From positions 892,724,184 to 892,788,183 of the forward strand of contig CM062817.1 of NCBI GenBank assembly GCA_031772625.1: DNA of 64,000 nt, in the 5' to 3' direction. The position numbers and the translations under genes are program-made. Each line of letters starts with the position of its first letter. Position 1 is the first letter of the stretch. Origin of the DNA: Pinus tabuliformis. Lineage: Eukaryota > Streptophyta > Pinopsida > Pinales > Pinaceae. Below, in pieces: positions 24,955-36,790 of this stretch. The notes beneath the pieces were generated by a model that saw only the letters and a program-made list of their open reading frames with translations, searched no databases and was not told the DNA's origin.

Positions 24955-26603
24955 TGTTAGGGCTCGAAACTCTCCTAGGTTGTAGCTCGGAGATGCCTGG
25001 TAACATATAATCTTCAATATGGTTCTAGGAACTTATTGGGATGGGTGATGGTTTGGTTCAAGCCAGATAACCACTTCTACTTTGTTTTCACTCCAGACAT
25101 GCATGAACACCCCAGACTATAAGGCTTTAGACCACCAATGCTCAACAATTTGGGAATTACGTGAATAGACGAAGAATACTGACCACACTAGTAGATGCAT
25201 ACAAAATGTATGATGGCCAGCTGCAACTAGTAAAGAAACTTGCAAATCTAATCTATCAATGCGGAGATAAGATGACAGTTATCTTGCATAGATACAGAAG
25301 AAACCTGAGTGACCTACTCACTGATACATTCAATTGTCTAATCCAGAGATAAGGTGACAGTTATCTAGCATTAGATGTAAAAGAAATCATGAATACAACA
25401 CTTCAGGCACAAGCTTAGAATAGAGGAGAAACAGGAATTGAGCAAATAACAACAAAAGAAGCTTGCATTGCTGAAAATGAAGATGAGATGCTGCAAGTTA
25501 CAGAATATCCATAGTCTCCAGAAGTTGAACCGAAACACAATTGCCAACCTTGATTACATCTTTCTTCCAGTTATTTATAATCTATCATTACAATGGCCCT
25601 TAGCCGTTTAGGGATGGAGGGGTCTTAATTGACCACCAACTACCATTAACTGTCTGATAGCGTCTTTGAACATAGTTGCTTTCTCCACTACGAAAACCTG
25701 ATCAGTTCTGGTACCGTGCTGTCCTCCAGATGGTTGGATTGATCATGGCAGTGGAGTTCCATGACTGTTTAATTCGGTTGTTGAGTCGTGTTGTGTCCTT
25801 TTCTCCTCTGGCCATGCTCTTCTTTTAATTCAGTTTCATGGTCAGACTGTCACCAGACTAACAGAGTCGGCCATCTCCTTCTTCGCATAACAGACAGGAT
25901 ATGGGGTATGGAGTGCATGGGAAAATGAATGGTCGTGAGTGATCATGAATGGTGGCCATCAGATCAAGGGAGATGTGTGGTGGAGATCATTTTTTTGGAG
26001 GCTAGCGGTCATGGTGGGAGCAGGATATGTCCAGACCGTTAGATCTTCAGGTGAGTAGATCAGATGGTTATCGGGTGGCAGAGATGTGCGAGCGATAACA
26101 CGCGAGGTGGTTTAGTTTAAGTGGAAACAACTTTTATCGGGTGGGCATCGGGCGGTAAGTGGTAAGTGTTAGAACTCACCCGGTGCCATTCAGTGGATGA
26201 CACATAGCGGTGGATGAAAGAGAAAAACCGCCCTCATCGAGCGGGTACTTTTCATGCTTATTATCCGCGTGATATGGGCGATAGCCATTAGATCTGGTGG
26301 AGGTGATCTAATGGTGGAGAAGTGGTGAAGGTATGGGATGTCTTCGGGGAATGTGCTATAAGCATGTAATACATATGGGTAAGGTTTTATGGGTACTTTT
26401 GGCTTTCGAACTTGGGGCTAAGGCCAAAGGGGTGTTTTGTTGGGATTAGGAGGTTAATAAAGGAAATGGGATGGGTAGAGTGTGAGCAAGGTAAAAGAAG
26501 AAGGGGAATGATGGCCCATGTGGGACCCCCTTAAGAACAGCAAAGCAGACCCAACCTTTCCTTCATCCTTCAAAAAAATTAGCACTGCATCTCAGGGCTA
26601 ACA
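24955..26603 (-). repeat. 3' LTR of gypsy A (left copy)
   Basis: 1649 bp with TGTTAGGGCTC...CTCAGGGCTAACA ends on the plus strand. It aligns along its length with 32812-34006 joined to 41823-42267, with scattered substitutions. Confidence 0.93.
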
Positions 26604-26639
26604 CTGGCTCCTTCTGGGGATGAAATCATCCTTGTGAGG

Positions 26640-28060
26640 TTTCAAGAACCGTAGACCATTGCCTTTTACATAAGAAACAAGATTAGAAATATTACCTAGT
26701 ATTCCATTAGGCATGGGGTCTATCTAAGCCTACACTAAAACTTTGAAAAATAACATATTTATAATACTGAGGCCTGAAAGCCTTAAACAAAATATACTTT
26801 CAAAAACCACCCATTGACTGGGCCATCAAAAACAGTTTCTCCTTCCAAACTTTGCAGCATGAAAGTATTGTTTCCCTAGACTTGAGAGATGACAAATGGT
26901 CCTGTCGATAAAGCATCAAATTTACCATGATTGCCTTTATTTTCCTTCAGTACACGCCATTTGAGGACCCAGACACCAACCTGAAGATTGTCCATCTTTT
27001 CCTTTCTGTCAAAAGCTTCCTTGATTTTCCTTTGATGTATTGCAGACCTCTTATTCAGTTGATCTCTGATCTAATGAACTTCAACCAAGTCACGCATCCT
27101 CCTTGCCATGTCACTTTCCTCATTTTTCTCTTCTTGCAAGAATTTGGCCACAGGGAGGATCAATTGGATTGGGAAAACAACTTCAGTGCCATATACCAAC
27201 TTGAATGGAGAATTCCCTATGGAGTTCTTAGTGGTGACCCTGTCAGCCCACAATGCAAACTTTAGTTTGGAATCCTAGCTCCACTTGTTGTCTTCCAACA
27301 GTTTTTTGATTATCCTTACTAGGCTTTTATTGGATGATTCTGCTATGCCATTACCCTGAGGATAATATGAGGTGGAATGCACTAATTTAATGCCCATTGA
27401 CTCACACATGTCCACCAATTATTTCACCCTGAAAGCTGCTGCATTGTCTGTAACCAATTTGTTTAAGCAGCCAAACCTGGTGAGAATGTTTTTCGTCAAG
27501 AATTTCATGACAACCTGGTGATCAGCTTTCTTGGTAAAATAATCAGTGGCTGCTAAAATCCATTTATACTAGCCACTGGAATGTGGATTAATCTCCCCTA
27601 TGAAATCCAAACCCCATTGCTAGAAAGGGCCACTGGTATGTATTGGCTTCAGGGGCAAAGATTTCAGCTGTTGCCTTCCTGCAAACCTCTGGCACTTGTC
27701 ATAAGATTTCACAAATGAAAACACATTAGAGAATAGAGTGGGCCAATAATACCCAGCTCTCAGGATCTTGTGGGCTATGGTTTTCCAATAATGATGTCCT
27801 CCATAGATGCTAGAACGGAACTAGTGCATGACTTCCACAGATTGCTCTTTGTATAGACATCTTAAGAGGATTCTGGATGGGTACCTCCAATAAAGCAGGT
27901 TCTTACTGATGCAAAACTTGGCTGCTTTGAGCTTAATGGTCTTGGCTTGGCTTGAACTAAGCCCTGGAGGGACTTCTAGCTTCAAAAGGAAATGAATTAT
28001 ACTAGAATACCAATCACAAGAAGCCAAATTCTCAGCTAATGATTGGTTCTACCTTCGTTC
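26640..28060 (-). pseudogene. gypsy A integrase (zinc finger, DDE core, C-terminal region)
   Basis: Integrase inserts the cDNA. Reading leftward, the zinc region shows GGHHYWKTIAHKILRAGYYWP and then SYDKCQRF, where the first of the paired cysteines is Tyr. The core shows WGLDFIGEI, ATDYFTK, VTDNAAAF and YYPQGNGIAESSNKS with the glutamate. The C-terminal part has SPFKLVYGTE (about 27180) and a GPFVI-type segment near 26890. At least four in-frame stops are present. The segment runs to within about 40 bp of the left LTR, so there is no extra ORF after integrase in this element. Confidence 0.88.
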
Positions 28061-28600
28061 TTCTGTTGCCTCTTCTGCTCGTTCAACTTTTGAACCTGCA
28101 CCTATGCAATTTATGTCCAACAGACTGCAATTTTCCTCAGCCATAAGCTTAGCCAAGCCCTGGCCTTTGATAAGCTTGGTGGGATTTACCTCTATGCTGA
28201 ACTCTATGAGTTTTGCAATCCATTTGGCCCTTCTTCCATCAACATCTGGCTACATTAAGATATCCTTTACTGAAGCTGAAGGTACATAGGAAACTACCTT
28301 GGAGTGCAGAATGTAAATTCAGAATGCCTTTAAAGACTTTATGAGAGCATAGGCTTGCTTTTCAATGAGGTCATACCTTAATTCAACATCTCTCAAAGTC
28401 TTGCTGAAGAAGGCCACTGGGTGTTCTATACCTTCATTATTTTTCTGCAACAAGACTACTGCAAGTGTATCATAAGAAGCAAAAGAGAAAATATAAAAAT
28501 CCTTGGTGTAGTCTGGGCTGACTAAGGTGGGAGCTTCCATGATAGCTTTTTTGATGGCTTCAAAAGATCTTGTTGCTGCATCTGTCCATTTAATCTCTGA
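28061..28600 (-). pseudogene. gypsy A second (gypsy-type) RNase H, catalytic Asp lost
   Basis: This is the domain that follows reverse transcriptase in all Ty3/gypsy elements. The segment contains APTLVSPDYTKDFYIFSFAS and continues with VAFFSKTLRDVELRYD. Where the family normally has a DAS with the first catalytic Asp, this reads FAS (about 28470-28498). That loss is expected if the upstream extra RNase H took over the activity, but it could also be ordinary decay. Stops occur after AYALIKSLKAF (28319) and further on. Confidence 0.8.
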
Positions 28601-29461
28601 TCCATTTTTCAGCATGGAGGTGATATGTTTCACTAGTTCTGCAAAATTGGGAATAAACCTCCTCACAAAGTTGATCTTGCCCAAAAAGGATTGAATATCC
28701 TTTTTTGACCTTGGGACAGACAATGTCTGTATTTCTTTAACTCTTTCTGGGTCGATCCTGACACCTGCAGTAGAAACGATATGTCCTAAAAGCTTGCCTT
28801 CCTCTAGAGCAAACTGTGACTTCTTAGGATTTACTGAAATCCCAAACTTTCTGCACTTCAAAAACACTTTCTTCAAATGCTGCACATGGTCTTGATGGCT
28901 GCTAGAGTAAACTGTTATATCATCCAGGTAAACTAGGACAAACTTGTCCTTCAGTCCTACAAAAGCTATATCCATGGACCTCTGAAAGGTGGCCCTAGCA
29001 TTCATTAGTCCAAAGGGCATCTTGGAGTACATAAAAGTGCCCCAAGGAGTGGTGAAGGCAGTCTTCTCTTGATCTTTTGGGTGTACAACAACCTGATTAT
29101 AACCTGAGAAACCATCTAAGAAAGACATGACTTTAGCCCTTGAAACTTTTTGTAGCAAGTGTTCCATATTGGGCAAGGGGTAGTTATCTTTCTTAGAGCA
29201 TTTGTTCAGGTTCTTGAAGTCAACACACAAACTAATTTCCCCACTTTTCTTCCTCACGACTACCAGGTTGGCTAACCACTTCAAATACCTCAGGGGAACT
29301 ATGATCTTGGCAGCCAACAATTTCTTAATTTCCTTTTCAATCAAAGGGAGTAGCAGAGTTTTTATGGGTCTCAACTTCTGCTTGAAAGGGATGGTGTCTT
29401 TCTCCAGTGGGTTCTTATGCTCACTGATGTTTTTGTCATAAGTCTTAAGGTCACTGTATTC
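28601..29461 (-). pseudogene. gypsy A reverse transcriptase
   Basis: This copies element RNA into DNA. A frame open to 28319 carries ordered motifs: VVVRKKSGEISLCVDFKNLN, DNYPLPNMEHLL, FLDGFSGYNQV, KTAFTTPWGTF, MPFGLMNARATFQ and the YLDD catalytic box (about 28920), followed by LGHIVSTAGVRIDPERV. The polymerase core appears intact. A stop at 29461 separates it from the upstream linker segment. Confidence 0.95.
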
Positions 29462-29938
29462 CTAGGCAAAGACATCAGCAAATTGCTTCATTAGGGTGCA
29501 GTGTTCAGAACTTTGGGCAGTAGACAAGTGGGTGGACAAATTTATATACTTTGGATGATCTGGGCTCCCTATGCTATGCCTATGGATTGCAGACTTATTT
29601 TCTTTTTGGGTAGTCTTATAGGGTACATCATTATGGTCAAACAACTTCTCTAGAGGCACCAACCCTTTAGGTATATGGTTACTAGGTAATTGTACAATGC
29701 TGTCCTGACCAATTTTGTTTCTTAGCTGAGACTGGTGACATTCCTCCATGGCTTCATTCTCTTGATCAATTTGTATTTCATAGAATTCATCAATGACTTG
29801 CAGAAACCTATTGACTTCATCATCATCCTCAAAAACTTTCCAGTATTTGACATTATCAGGTAGAGATGGTCTATATTTTACCTGAACTTCATAAGCCAAT
29901 TTAGGGGGCATGGGAGGAATGAACATGCTAGCAGACAC
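29462..29938 (-). pseudogene. gypsy A linker between extra RNase H and reverse transcriptase
   Basis: A 158-codon open segment rich in acidic and polar residues. It ends with LMKQFADVFA, the usual lead-in to gypsy reverse transcriptase. No catalytic domain was recognised in the first 120 residues. Confidence 0.65.
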
Positions 29939-29956
29939 AATAAGGGAATCATCAAG

Positions 29957-30355
29957 CTAATTTTTGACTCTGGGAATATATGAGATACAAAAGCTACTAA
30001 AAGAATCTTTGAGCCTCCATACCTCATCTCTGTATGCTTTCAGCCTTGGGTGCTTTGCTTGGAACATTTTGTTCACTTGTTGAATGATGAGATCGGCATC
30101 TCCAAACACCTTTATGTCTCTGATTTCCATTTCTTTAGCAGAATTTAAGCCCAATATCAAAGCCTAAAACTTTTCTATATTGTTGGTGACTTGAAAAGTT
30201 AGATTGAAAGATAGATGTATGCATTCCTGTGTTGGGGATACCAGCACTACACCTGCTCCTGCAGCTTCCCTAGAGCAAGCTCCATCAAAGAACATATCCC
30301 AAATCTGTGGCCCTTCTTTCTCCATGACCTGGCATGCTGGTTTCTTGAGCTGCAC
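29957..30355 (-). pseudogene. gypsy A extra RNase H (archaeal-like type)
   Basis: RNase H fold motifs appear in order in two open pieces. The first (30355-30164) has MFFDGACSREAAGAGVVLVS, which carries the first Asp, and FQVTNN. The second (30160-29957) has ALILGLNSAKEM, then FGDADLIIQQVN, which carries an Asp, and ISYIPRVKN at the end. Between them a TAG stands where the TNN-AEYEAL motif normally has its catalytic Glu. This form matches the second, archaeal-like RNase H known from plant Tat/Ogre elements. Here it lies between protease and reverse transcriptase. Confidence 0.82.
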
Positions 30356-30364
30356 TGAGGCCAG

Positions 30365-31078
30365 CTAGGATTCTTCAATTTGGAGAATACATGCTCCAAA
30401 ATCAGTGTCCACAACATAAATGGGATGATTAGTGGGATTCTTTTCATCACTGATGATATAATCTAGCTGGGCTTCCCTGTATAACCTTCTGCTTTCTCCC
30501 CCAAAAACTGGGACAGTGGCATAGGACAAGTCATTTTTCAATGTCCCACCCAACCTCTTAATCCATCCTTTGGAAAGTAGCATGCCAAACTTGGGGGGGA
30601 CATCTGCTACTACAATATCCATCATCATGCTCTTCATGGGCAGCTGAGATAAGGTGATGGCCAAGTCTTTGATCAACCTTAGAAATTTCACTTTTCTGGA
30701 ATCGAAAGAGAACAAGTCATGATAAGGTCTGGTGATATCAAGGTCTAACTCATCCATGACAGCCTTGGGCATTAGATTATGACTAGCGCCTGTGTCCAGT
30801 AGGCAATTGTGAAGGATTTTTTCATGAATGGTCAAGGAGACATAAAATGATGGGGAATTGTCATCAACAGGTTTATTCATGGTACTAAGAACAACAGGAG
30901 GTTTATCATCTTGCAAATTCACATAGTCGTTTGACGCTTGTGTGACTTTGAGCTCAAGGTTATCAAGGATGGGTTTCCTAAAGGCCTCATTCTTTACTAG
31001 TTCTATCAGAGGTACAGATATTTTCAACTTCTGGACTTTTGACTCAAAACTAAAAGGGGAAGGGGACTTGTCAAGACT
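30365..31078 (-). pseudogene. gypsy A aspartic protease
   Basis: Retropepsin that matures the polyprotein. The 220-codon segment contains LLDTGASHNLMP (catalytic DTG intact, near 30800) followed by a hydrophobic flap-like region and DIVVADVPPKFGMLLSKGW, the usual LLGRDW-type end motif. It lies directly before the extra RNase H. Confidence 0.9.
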
Positions 31079-31087
31079 TCTTACCTC

Positions 31088-32630
31088 TTAAGATGGTGCT
31101 TTGAGGATGATGGGATCAGCTGCTGGTCGCTTCTGCTTGCTAATCTGCTGCTCTGTGGGGACAACAGCTCTTTGGATAGGGCTTTCTTTGACATTAGTCA
31201 TCCTTGACCTCAAGCTATATCTCTGCTGATATTCAGTTTGCAAAACAGCTTCTCTGTCACACTCTTGGCTGGTCTGGTCCTTGAGTAATGACTCCTCATA
31301 GGCAGCTAATGCCAAAAAGGAAGCACTGCCTTTGTCTTCCATGCAGTGGATCTCATCCTCTTCTTCAAACTGCTCTTCTTCCATGACTACATTCTGGAAA
31401 GGGGTCTTCACCTTCTGTTCATTACTGGCCTCTTTGACTCTTTGCATGATCTGTAATTGTTCATTTGCTCGCCTATATGGATTCAGATTTCTAGGAGCAA
31501 ATGTATTAGGAACCCTTCCTTTCCATGAATGTTGCTCAACCTTCAGCTTGGAGATTTCAGAGGCTAATGACTCTATCATCTTGGTCATTTTATCTATCTT
31601 GGGGTCTGAAGATGAAGCAGATTCACCCCTCTACCTCCTTCAGCTAACATGTCCCTTGAGTTTCTCTGCAGCCATGATGTTGGACTCTACTTCCAAGGCT
31701 GCATCTTGCATTTTAGCCAAAGAAGCACATCTTCTCTCCCTCAATAGTAGACAGAAATCAGAATCGAAGGCATTGGCATAGGTAAGCTTAGCAGAGGTAG
31801 GTGTGGGTTTCACTTCAACTGGTATCTTGCTATACATGTGGTTGAACCTTTTATTGAAATTGGACAATGACTCCCTATTTTCCCTTTTTAGGTTGCCAAA
31901 ATCAATATGATAATAGAGCAGATCTTTCTTATCCACCCAATGCTTTAGGAACACATCATCTAAGGCCTCAATGTCTGTTATAGACCTAGGGGTTAATTAT
32001 CTGAACCATTTTCTAGCCTCTCCATCTAGGCTTTGGACGAATACTCTCATCCATACATCATCTTCACTAATATCTAGGTTATCAGCATAGCTATAGAATG
32101 ACTCAAGATGTTCTTCTGCTATGACTCCTTCAGTCCCAGTGAACTTAGGCATGTACTTCTGATATTCTCCTACAGGCATGGCATTCAAAGGAGTAGGTAA
32201 TACTAAGGGCCCATACCTAGCAGCTATGATTCTTTCCATTTTGGTGGGTGCTTGTGGGCCTGCCATGGTTGTGGTGGATGGAAGAGTGCTAACAAGCTGA
32301 ATGATAGAGAGCTGAGGAGTGACTGACAGGACTAAAGGAATATGAGGGATAGGAGGTGAGGTTTCCTTCAGGCTCAAAGAAAAAGGAGAACCTAAAGAAT
32401 AAGGAGCTTTATGAACCCCTGAAAAGTTTCCTTCACTGCTAGTGTTAGAGGCTATACTCTCAACATGTATTTGTTATATTACTAGCTTTTCTTGAAGAGA
32501 TGCATAAGCTTGTTCAGGTTTACCTGATCTTGATGCTCCCTTTTGTGATGTATTTCTTTCCTTGATAATCTTCTCAGGGTCAGGTACTGGGTCAGCTGGT
32601 GATTTCTGAGGATTTCTCCGAGTGTGACTC
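31088..32630 (-). pseudogene. gag: gypsy A gag
   Basis: Capsid and nucleocapsid precursor. A minus-strand frame can be followed from about 32630, with a stop near 32475, to 31997. It includes MPKFTGTEGVIAEEHLESFY and VQSLDGEARKWFR, characteristic of plant gypsy gag. After a stop and short gap it continues at 31954-31640 (LSNFNKRFNHMYSKIP) and 31588-31088, a polar region with an acidic stretch EEEQFEEEDE. No CCHC knuckle was found. Confidence 0.85.
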
Positions 32631-32790
32631 ACAAACTAAGCTAGAACTGTGATGTGGAGTCTCCAAGAGTTTCGGCCTCCAGTAGAGTTTCCAGATAGAT
32701 GATTACAACCAAAATTGTGTTTAGACTTTTTCTACCATCAAAGTTGGATATGTTTCATTCTCCCAGGGAAGTTGAGCTTCAATCTCCTCT

Positions 32791-32807
32791 CCCTGGCAAT
32801 GGCGCCA
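32791..32807 (-). other. Primer binding site of gypsy A
   Basis: On the minus strand this reads TGGCGCCATTGCCAGGG, four bases after the LTR end. It is close to the TGGCGCCGTTGCCGGGG form common in plant gypsy elements, and it fixes the element's orientation. Confidence 0.88.
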
Positions 32808-32811
32808 ATTA

Positions 32812-34006
32812 TGTTATGGCTCCAGGAAACTCTCCTAGGTTGTAGCTTGGAGATGCCTTGTAACATATAATCTTCAATATGTTTCTAGGAACTTATTGGG
32901 ATGGGTGATGGTTTGGTTCAAGCCAGATAACCACTTCTACTCTGTTTTCACTCCAGACATGCATGAACACCCTCAGACTATAAGGCTTTAGTCCACCAAT
33001 GCTCAACAATTTGGGAATTAGGTGAATAGACGAAGAATACTAACCACACCAGTAGATGCATACAAAATGTATGATGGCCAGCTGCAACTAGTAAAGAAAC
33101 TTGCAAATATAATCTATCAATGTAGAGATAAGATGACAATTATCTTGCATTAGATACAGAAGAAACCTGAGTGACCTACTCACCGATACATTCAATTGTC
33201 TAATCTAGAGATAAGGTGACAATTATCTAGCATTAGATGTAGAAGAAATCATGAATACAACACTTCAGGCACAAGCTTAGAACAGAGGAGAAACGGGCAT
33301 TGAACAATTAACAGCAAAAGAAGCTTGCATTGCTGAAAATGAAGATGAGACGTTGCAAGTTACAAAATATCCACAGTCTCCAGAAGTTGAACCAAAAATC
33401 AATTGCCAACCTTGATTACATCTTTCTTCCGACTATTTATAATCTATCATTACAATGGCCCTTGGCCGTTTAGGGATGTAGGGGTCTTAATTGACCATCA
33501 ACTACCATTAACTATCTCATAACGTCTTTGAACGTAGTTGCTTTCTCCACTATGAAAACCTGATCAGTTCTGGTACCATGCTGTCCTCCAGATGGTTGGA
33601 TTGATCATGGCAGTGGAGTTTCATGACTGTTTAATTCGGTTGTTGAGTCATGCTGTGTCCTTTTCTCCTTCGGCCATGCTCTTATTTTAATTCAATTTCA
33701 TGGTTAGACTGTCGCCAGACTAACAGAGTTGGCCATCTCCTTCTTCACGTAACAGACAGGACGTGGGGTATGGAGTGCATGGGTAGATGAACGGTCGGGA
33801 GTGATCGTGAATGGTGGCTGTCAGATCAAGTGAGATGTGTGGTGGAGATCATTTTTTTGGAGGCTAGAGGTCGTGGTGGGAGCGAGATATGTCTGGACCA
33901 TTAGATATTCAAGTGAGTAGATTGGATGGTTATCGGGTGGTGGAGATGTGCAAGCGATAACACGCAGGGTGGTTTAGTTTAAGTGGAAACAACTTTTATC
34001 GGGCAG
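32812..34006 (-). repeat. 5' LTR of gypsy A, part 1
   Basis: It begins TGTTATGGCTCC on the plus strand and follows the left LTR to ACTTTTATCGGGC, where the non-autonomous element is inserted. It continues at 41823. Confidence 0.92.
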
Positions 34007-35045
34007 TTTTATAGACATTTTTGGGCACTACAACCTCAAGCATGAAATTTCCATAAACCAAGTGCTCCTAAGTCCCTAAAAGTGTTGTTCTAACCCCTAA
34101 AGGAACAAGGTCAACTGATTACAACTTCTCTCAGAAGTTCTCCATGAAAAACTGCTAAGAATTGGTCAAAACAGGATCATTTCGGCTGCTCCATAGGCAA
34201 AGTGCGTTGCATCTCACCTAAATACACTGTGTGGGTGCGTTGCATTTCAAAAAGCCCTTCTATGGGGTGCGATGGGCGAGAAGTGACAAATGGCAGTGTC
34301 ATTCCGTGAGGTGGAGAGGCATGGAATCTTCCAGAAACTTCTCCTGTGACACTTGCCTCTCTGAATTTGACCAAGGATGAGTAAGAGATCATCAATCTCC
34401 AAGTGGAAGCAAGAACTATCATAGGGAAGACACTAATCAAATCACAAGCTGACTCATCTCCCTTACAGATATCTATATATGGATCCCTCATCCCAGAGAT
34501 CCGGAGGCTGGAATTTTGCATATTGTAAGGAATTGTTGTTGGTTTCTTGAGACAACATCAGATTGTTGGGTGATCTAAGCTTTGTATGAGGTGAAGAGGG
34601 GCTTCCTTGTAGAGAGGATGATGCTGGGTCAGAACAACTAGTTGTAACTCCCTTGGCTCTTTCTTGTTTATCAATAAAAGCTATTCAAGTTTTCCTCCAT
34701 ACTCTTGTGCCATTTATGTTTTATGCATTTGTATGGTCAATTTACATTTGATCCTAGATTTTTTTGTGATTATAGATCCATGTTCTTGTATAGTGCTATG
34801 CTACTGTGATCTTACAGGTACTCTGTGAAGTTGGGCGTACAAGGGAGCAAGTGGCAAAAGAATATCAAGAGAGAGAGGAATCGAACTAGGAGATTAGCGC
34901 AGGACAGAGGTTGGTCTTCTCTGTTCTTCTCTCATCTATATTTCATAAAGGAAAAATGAAAGTAGCCTTACTTTGTTTGTTTCTAAGGTAGCTATCACAC
35001 CTTAGTGGGATAAGCAGTTCTGTGTAGACACTTTTCCTTGTAACA
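34007..35045 (+). repeat. 5' LTR of the non-autonomous element
   Basis: It starts TTTTATAGACATTTTTGGG (the 3' copy starts TGTTATAG, so the terminal TG is mutated) and ends TTGTAACA. A TATA-like TCTATATATGG lies near 34463, and an AATAAAAG poly(A)-type signal about 210 bp downstream (34673), giving a plausible U3-R order for plus-strand transcription. The minus-strand frame at 34177-34521 recurs in the 3' LTR (40950-41264) only because the LTRs match. Confidence 0.92.
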
Positions 35046-35048
35046 AAA

Positions 35049-35066
35049 TGGCAACTCCACTGGGGA
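35049..35066 (+). other. Primer binding site of the non-autonomous element
   Basis: TGGCAACTCCACTGGGGA begins three bases after the LTR. It resembles the TGGCGACTCCRCTGGGGA-type sites I associate with Ogre/Tat elements (tRNA-Arg priming, from memory). A tRNA match would have to be checked. Confidence 0.75.
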
Positions 35067-36590
35067 CGAATTAGTTTGTTTGTCTATCTTCCTTGTTGTC
35101 TATTTTATAAACTTACAGACGGAGCCTGAAGTCGAGCCAGGTAGCTTTCGAACTGCATTTTCTATGCAAATGTAAAGTAGATAAATGCCGCTTCAGTCAA
35201 TCTCCGAGATTTGTTTATAAATTAAACGACTGATTTACAAACTCTCTGATTGCCCCTTGTGGTAGCTCTTAGAACCTCCTTAGATCTACCCCTAATTGTT
35301 GCATTACTGATTACCATTTGCTCAGCCAAAACCCATGAACTGAACTGCAAACTGTGACCCGGAACCCAAGCAAAGTCTCTTCTCTGGCCCAACACAGGTA
35401 CTGTTCTGTGAATCTGAAATTCAGCGCACTTCTCGAGTGTAGTAGGTGCGTTGCATTTCAAATTCCCTGTGTTACAGGTGCGCTGATCAGACTAGGCATT
35501 GTTCAGTTTTGGTTTCTGTGATTCATTCTTTCCAGTTCTATTCATGAATTTTGCTGCATGTAATCAATATATCTCTGTTTGAAACCCCTTTTCCTTGCTG
35601 TTATTCCACCTCCTTTGTGCAAAAGAACTGTAAATGTTTTTGTGTATTTGTTGAGTCATTTTCAGTTCTCCTTTGCAAAAAGTAGCGTAATCGTACTGTC
35701 GTCCTTTGATTTGAAAGTGTTGCAAGTGTCGTTTTCAGTCATAGGAAAGAGTTTGGTTGCTGTAGATAGTCGATTATCCTGTTACTATTGTATTTGGTCT
35801 GAATTTGTAATTTTTCTAGTGTTGAAAGCAAGTATTCATTTCCAAATCGTAAAGTGTTGTGATTGTCTCCATTTTTGATTTCGAAAAGAAACTTGTTAGT
35901 AATTGTCACTTGAAAAGTAATTCAGATTTGTGCATTAGCTTTCTTTTTACCATTCACATACTAAGAAAGCCGAAAACAAATACATGCATGTGCATTTGCA
36001 TTTAGACTGTTTGATTGGTTTTATTTAGGACAGTGCATTTAGAGTGTGCTCTTTGCTCTTTGTGAAAGAATATTGTCTCTCTTTCCTTAGTAGCTAGGAT
36101 TTTCATTGCACAAAGAAGATCAAAGACTGTTTATCATCTTAGATTGCATTTTAGGAATTATACATCTACATCTCACGGTGAACCTAAAAGGAAAATTTCT
36201 TAAACAAGATCAACTATAAAATAAATTCAATGAATCTAACAATGCTTTGGAACCTAACACACAACATTTAGAAGTCTAGGCTAGAGACGTATTCCGACAT
36301 CGTAAAGCCTGGTAACTGTTGTTCTCACTGATGGTTGGGTGATTCCTCGACTTTGAGACGATAAGTGCCAGTACGGACTTGTGCTCCCACGTACCGTCGA
36401 GTATATTTTGGGAGACCACAATAGGCTTAATCCTTTATCCATAGGAAGTCGTGTCTACTACCCTATCGATCGCAATGCATTGAACACAGCATTCGGGAAG
36501 ATTGACTGCTATACCGTAAAAAGTATTCTGCAGTTTTGTGATTGGTTTGGTAATCCCTCTACCTAGATTTCCAGAGCAGTCCTTTTCGTT
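35067..36590 (+). other. Long untranslated leader of the non-autonomous element
   Basis: About 1.5 kb without a convincing ORF. The frames at 35579 and 36381 show no recognisable domain. The latter (61 codons) could be a remnant of the missing gag N-terminus, but nothing supports this directly. Confidence 0.5.
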
Positions 36591-36714
36591 CCTTTTCAGA
36601 CTCCTTAATGGAAAAGGTCCATCTGAGAACTTGTCACTTCAGGCTCATTAAAAATCGAAGGTGACTAGAGTCATCTTTTGTTTTTTCTCGACTCTTAAAA
36701 ATTGAAAAAACAAG
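36591..36714 (+). other. Three stem-loops with related loops, 5' side of the ORF
   Basis: Stem CCTTTTC/GAAAAGG encloses AGACTCCTTAATG (36591-36617). Stem GTCACTTC/GAAGGTGAC with one bulged base encloses AGGCTCATTAAAAATC (36633-36665). Stem TTGTTTTTTC/GAAAAAACAA encloses TCGACTCTTAAAAATT (36678-36713). Stem sequences differ while the loops share RRCTC-N-TTAAAA. The ORF starts 77 bp further on. Confidence 0.7.
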
Positions 36715-36790
36715 TTGTGTCAAAGCGTCTAAAATTTATTTTAAATGGAATAATCATCACCCTTTCCTACGTTGATCTTAGGTTGAGAAA

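Noticed and set aside
24814..25017. Tyr-Ile repeat protein frame
   Set aside because: It is a translated (TA)n tract joined to the gypsy A LTR end.
26927..27265. Plus-strand 112-codon frame
   Set aside because: It is the antisense of gypsy A integrase C-terminal text (SPFKLVYGTE on the minus strand).
31332..31781. 149-codon plus-strand frame
   Set aside because: It is the antisense of the gypsy A gag region, which has the family motifs on the minus strand.
34177..34521. Minus-strand 114-codon frame, with a related frame at 40950-41264, as a conserved gene pair
   Set aside because: Both lie at the same place in the two LTRs of the non-autonomous element. Conservation is due to the LTR pairing.
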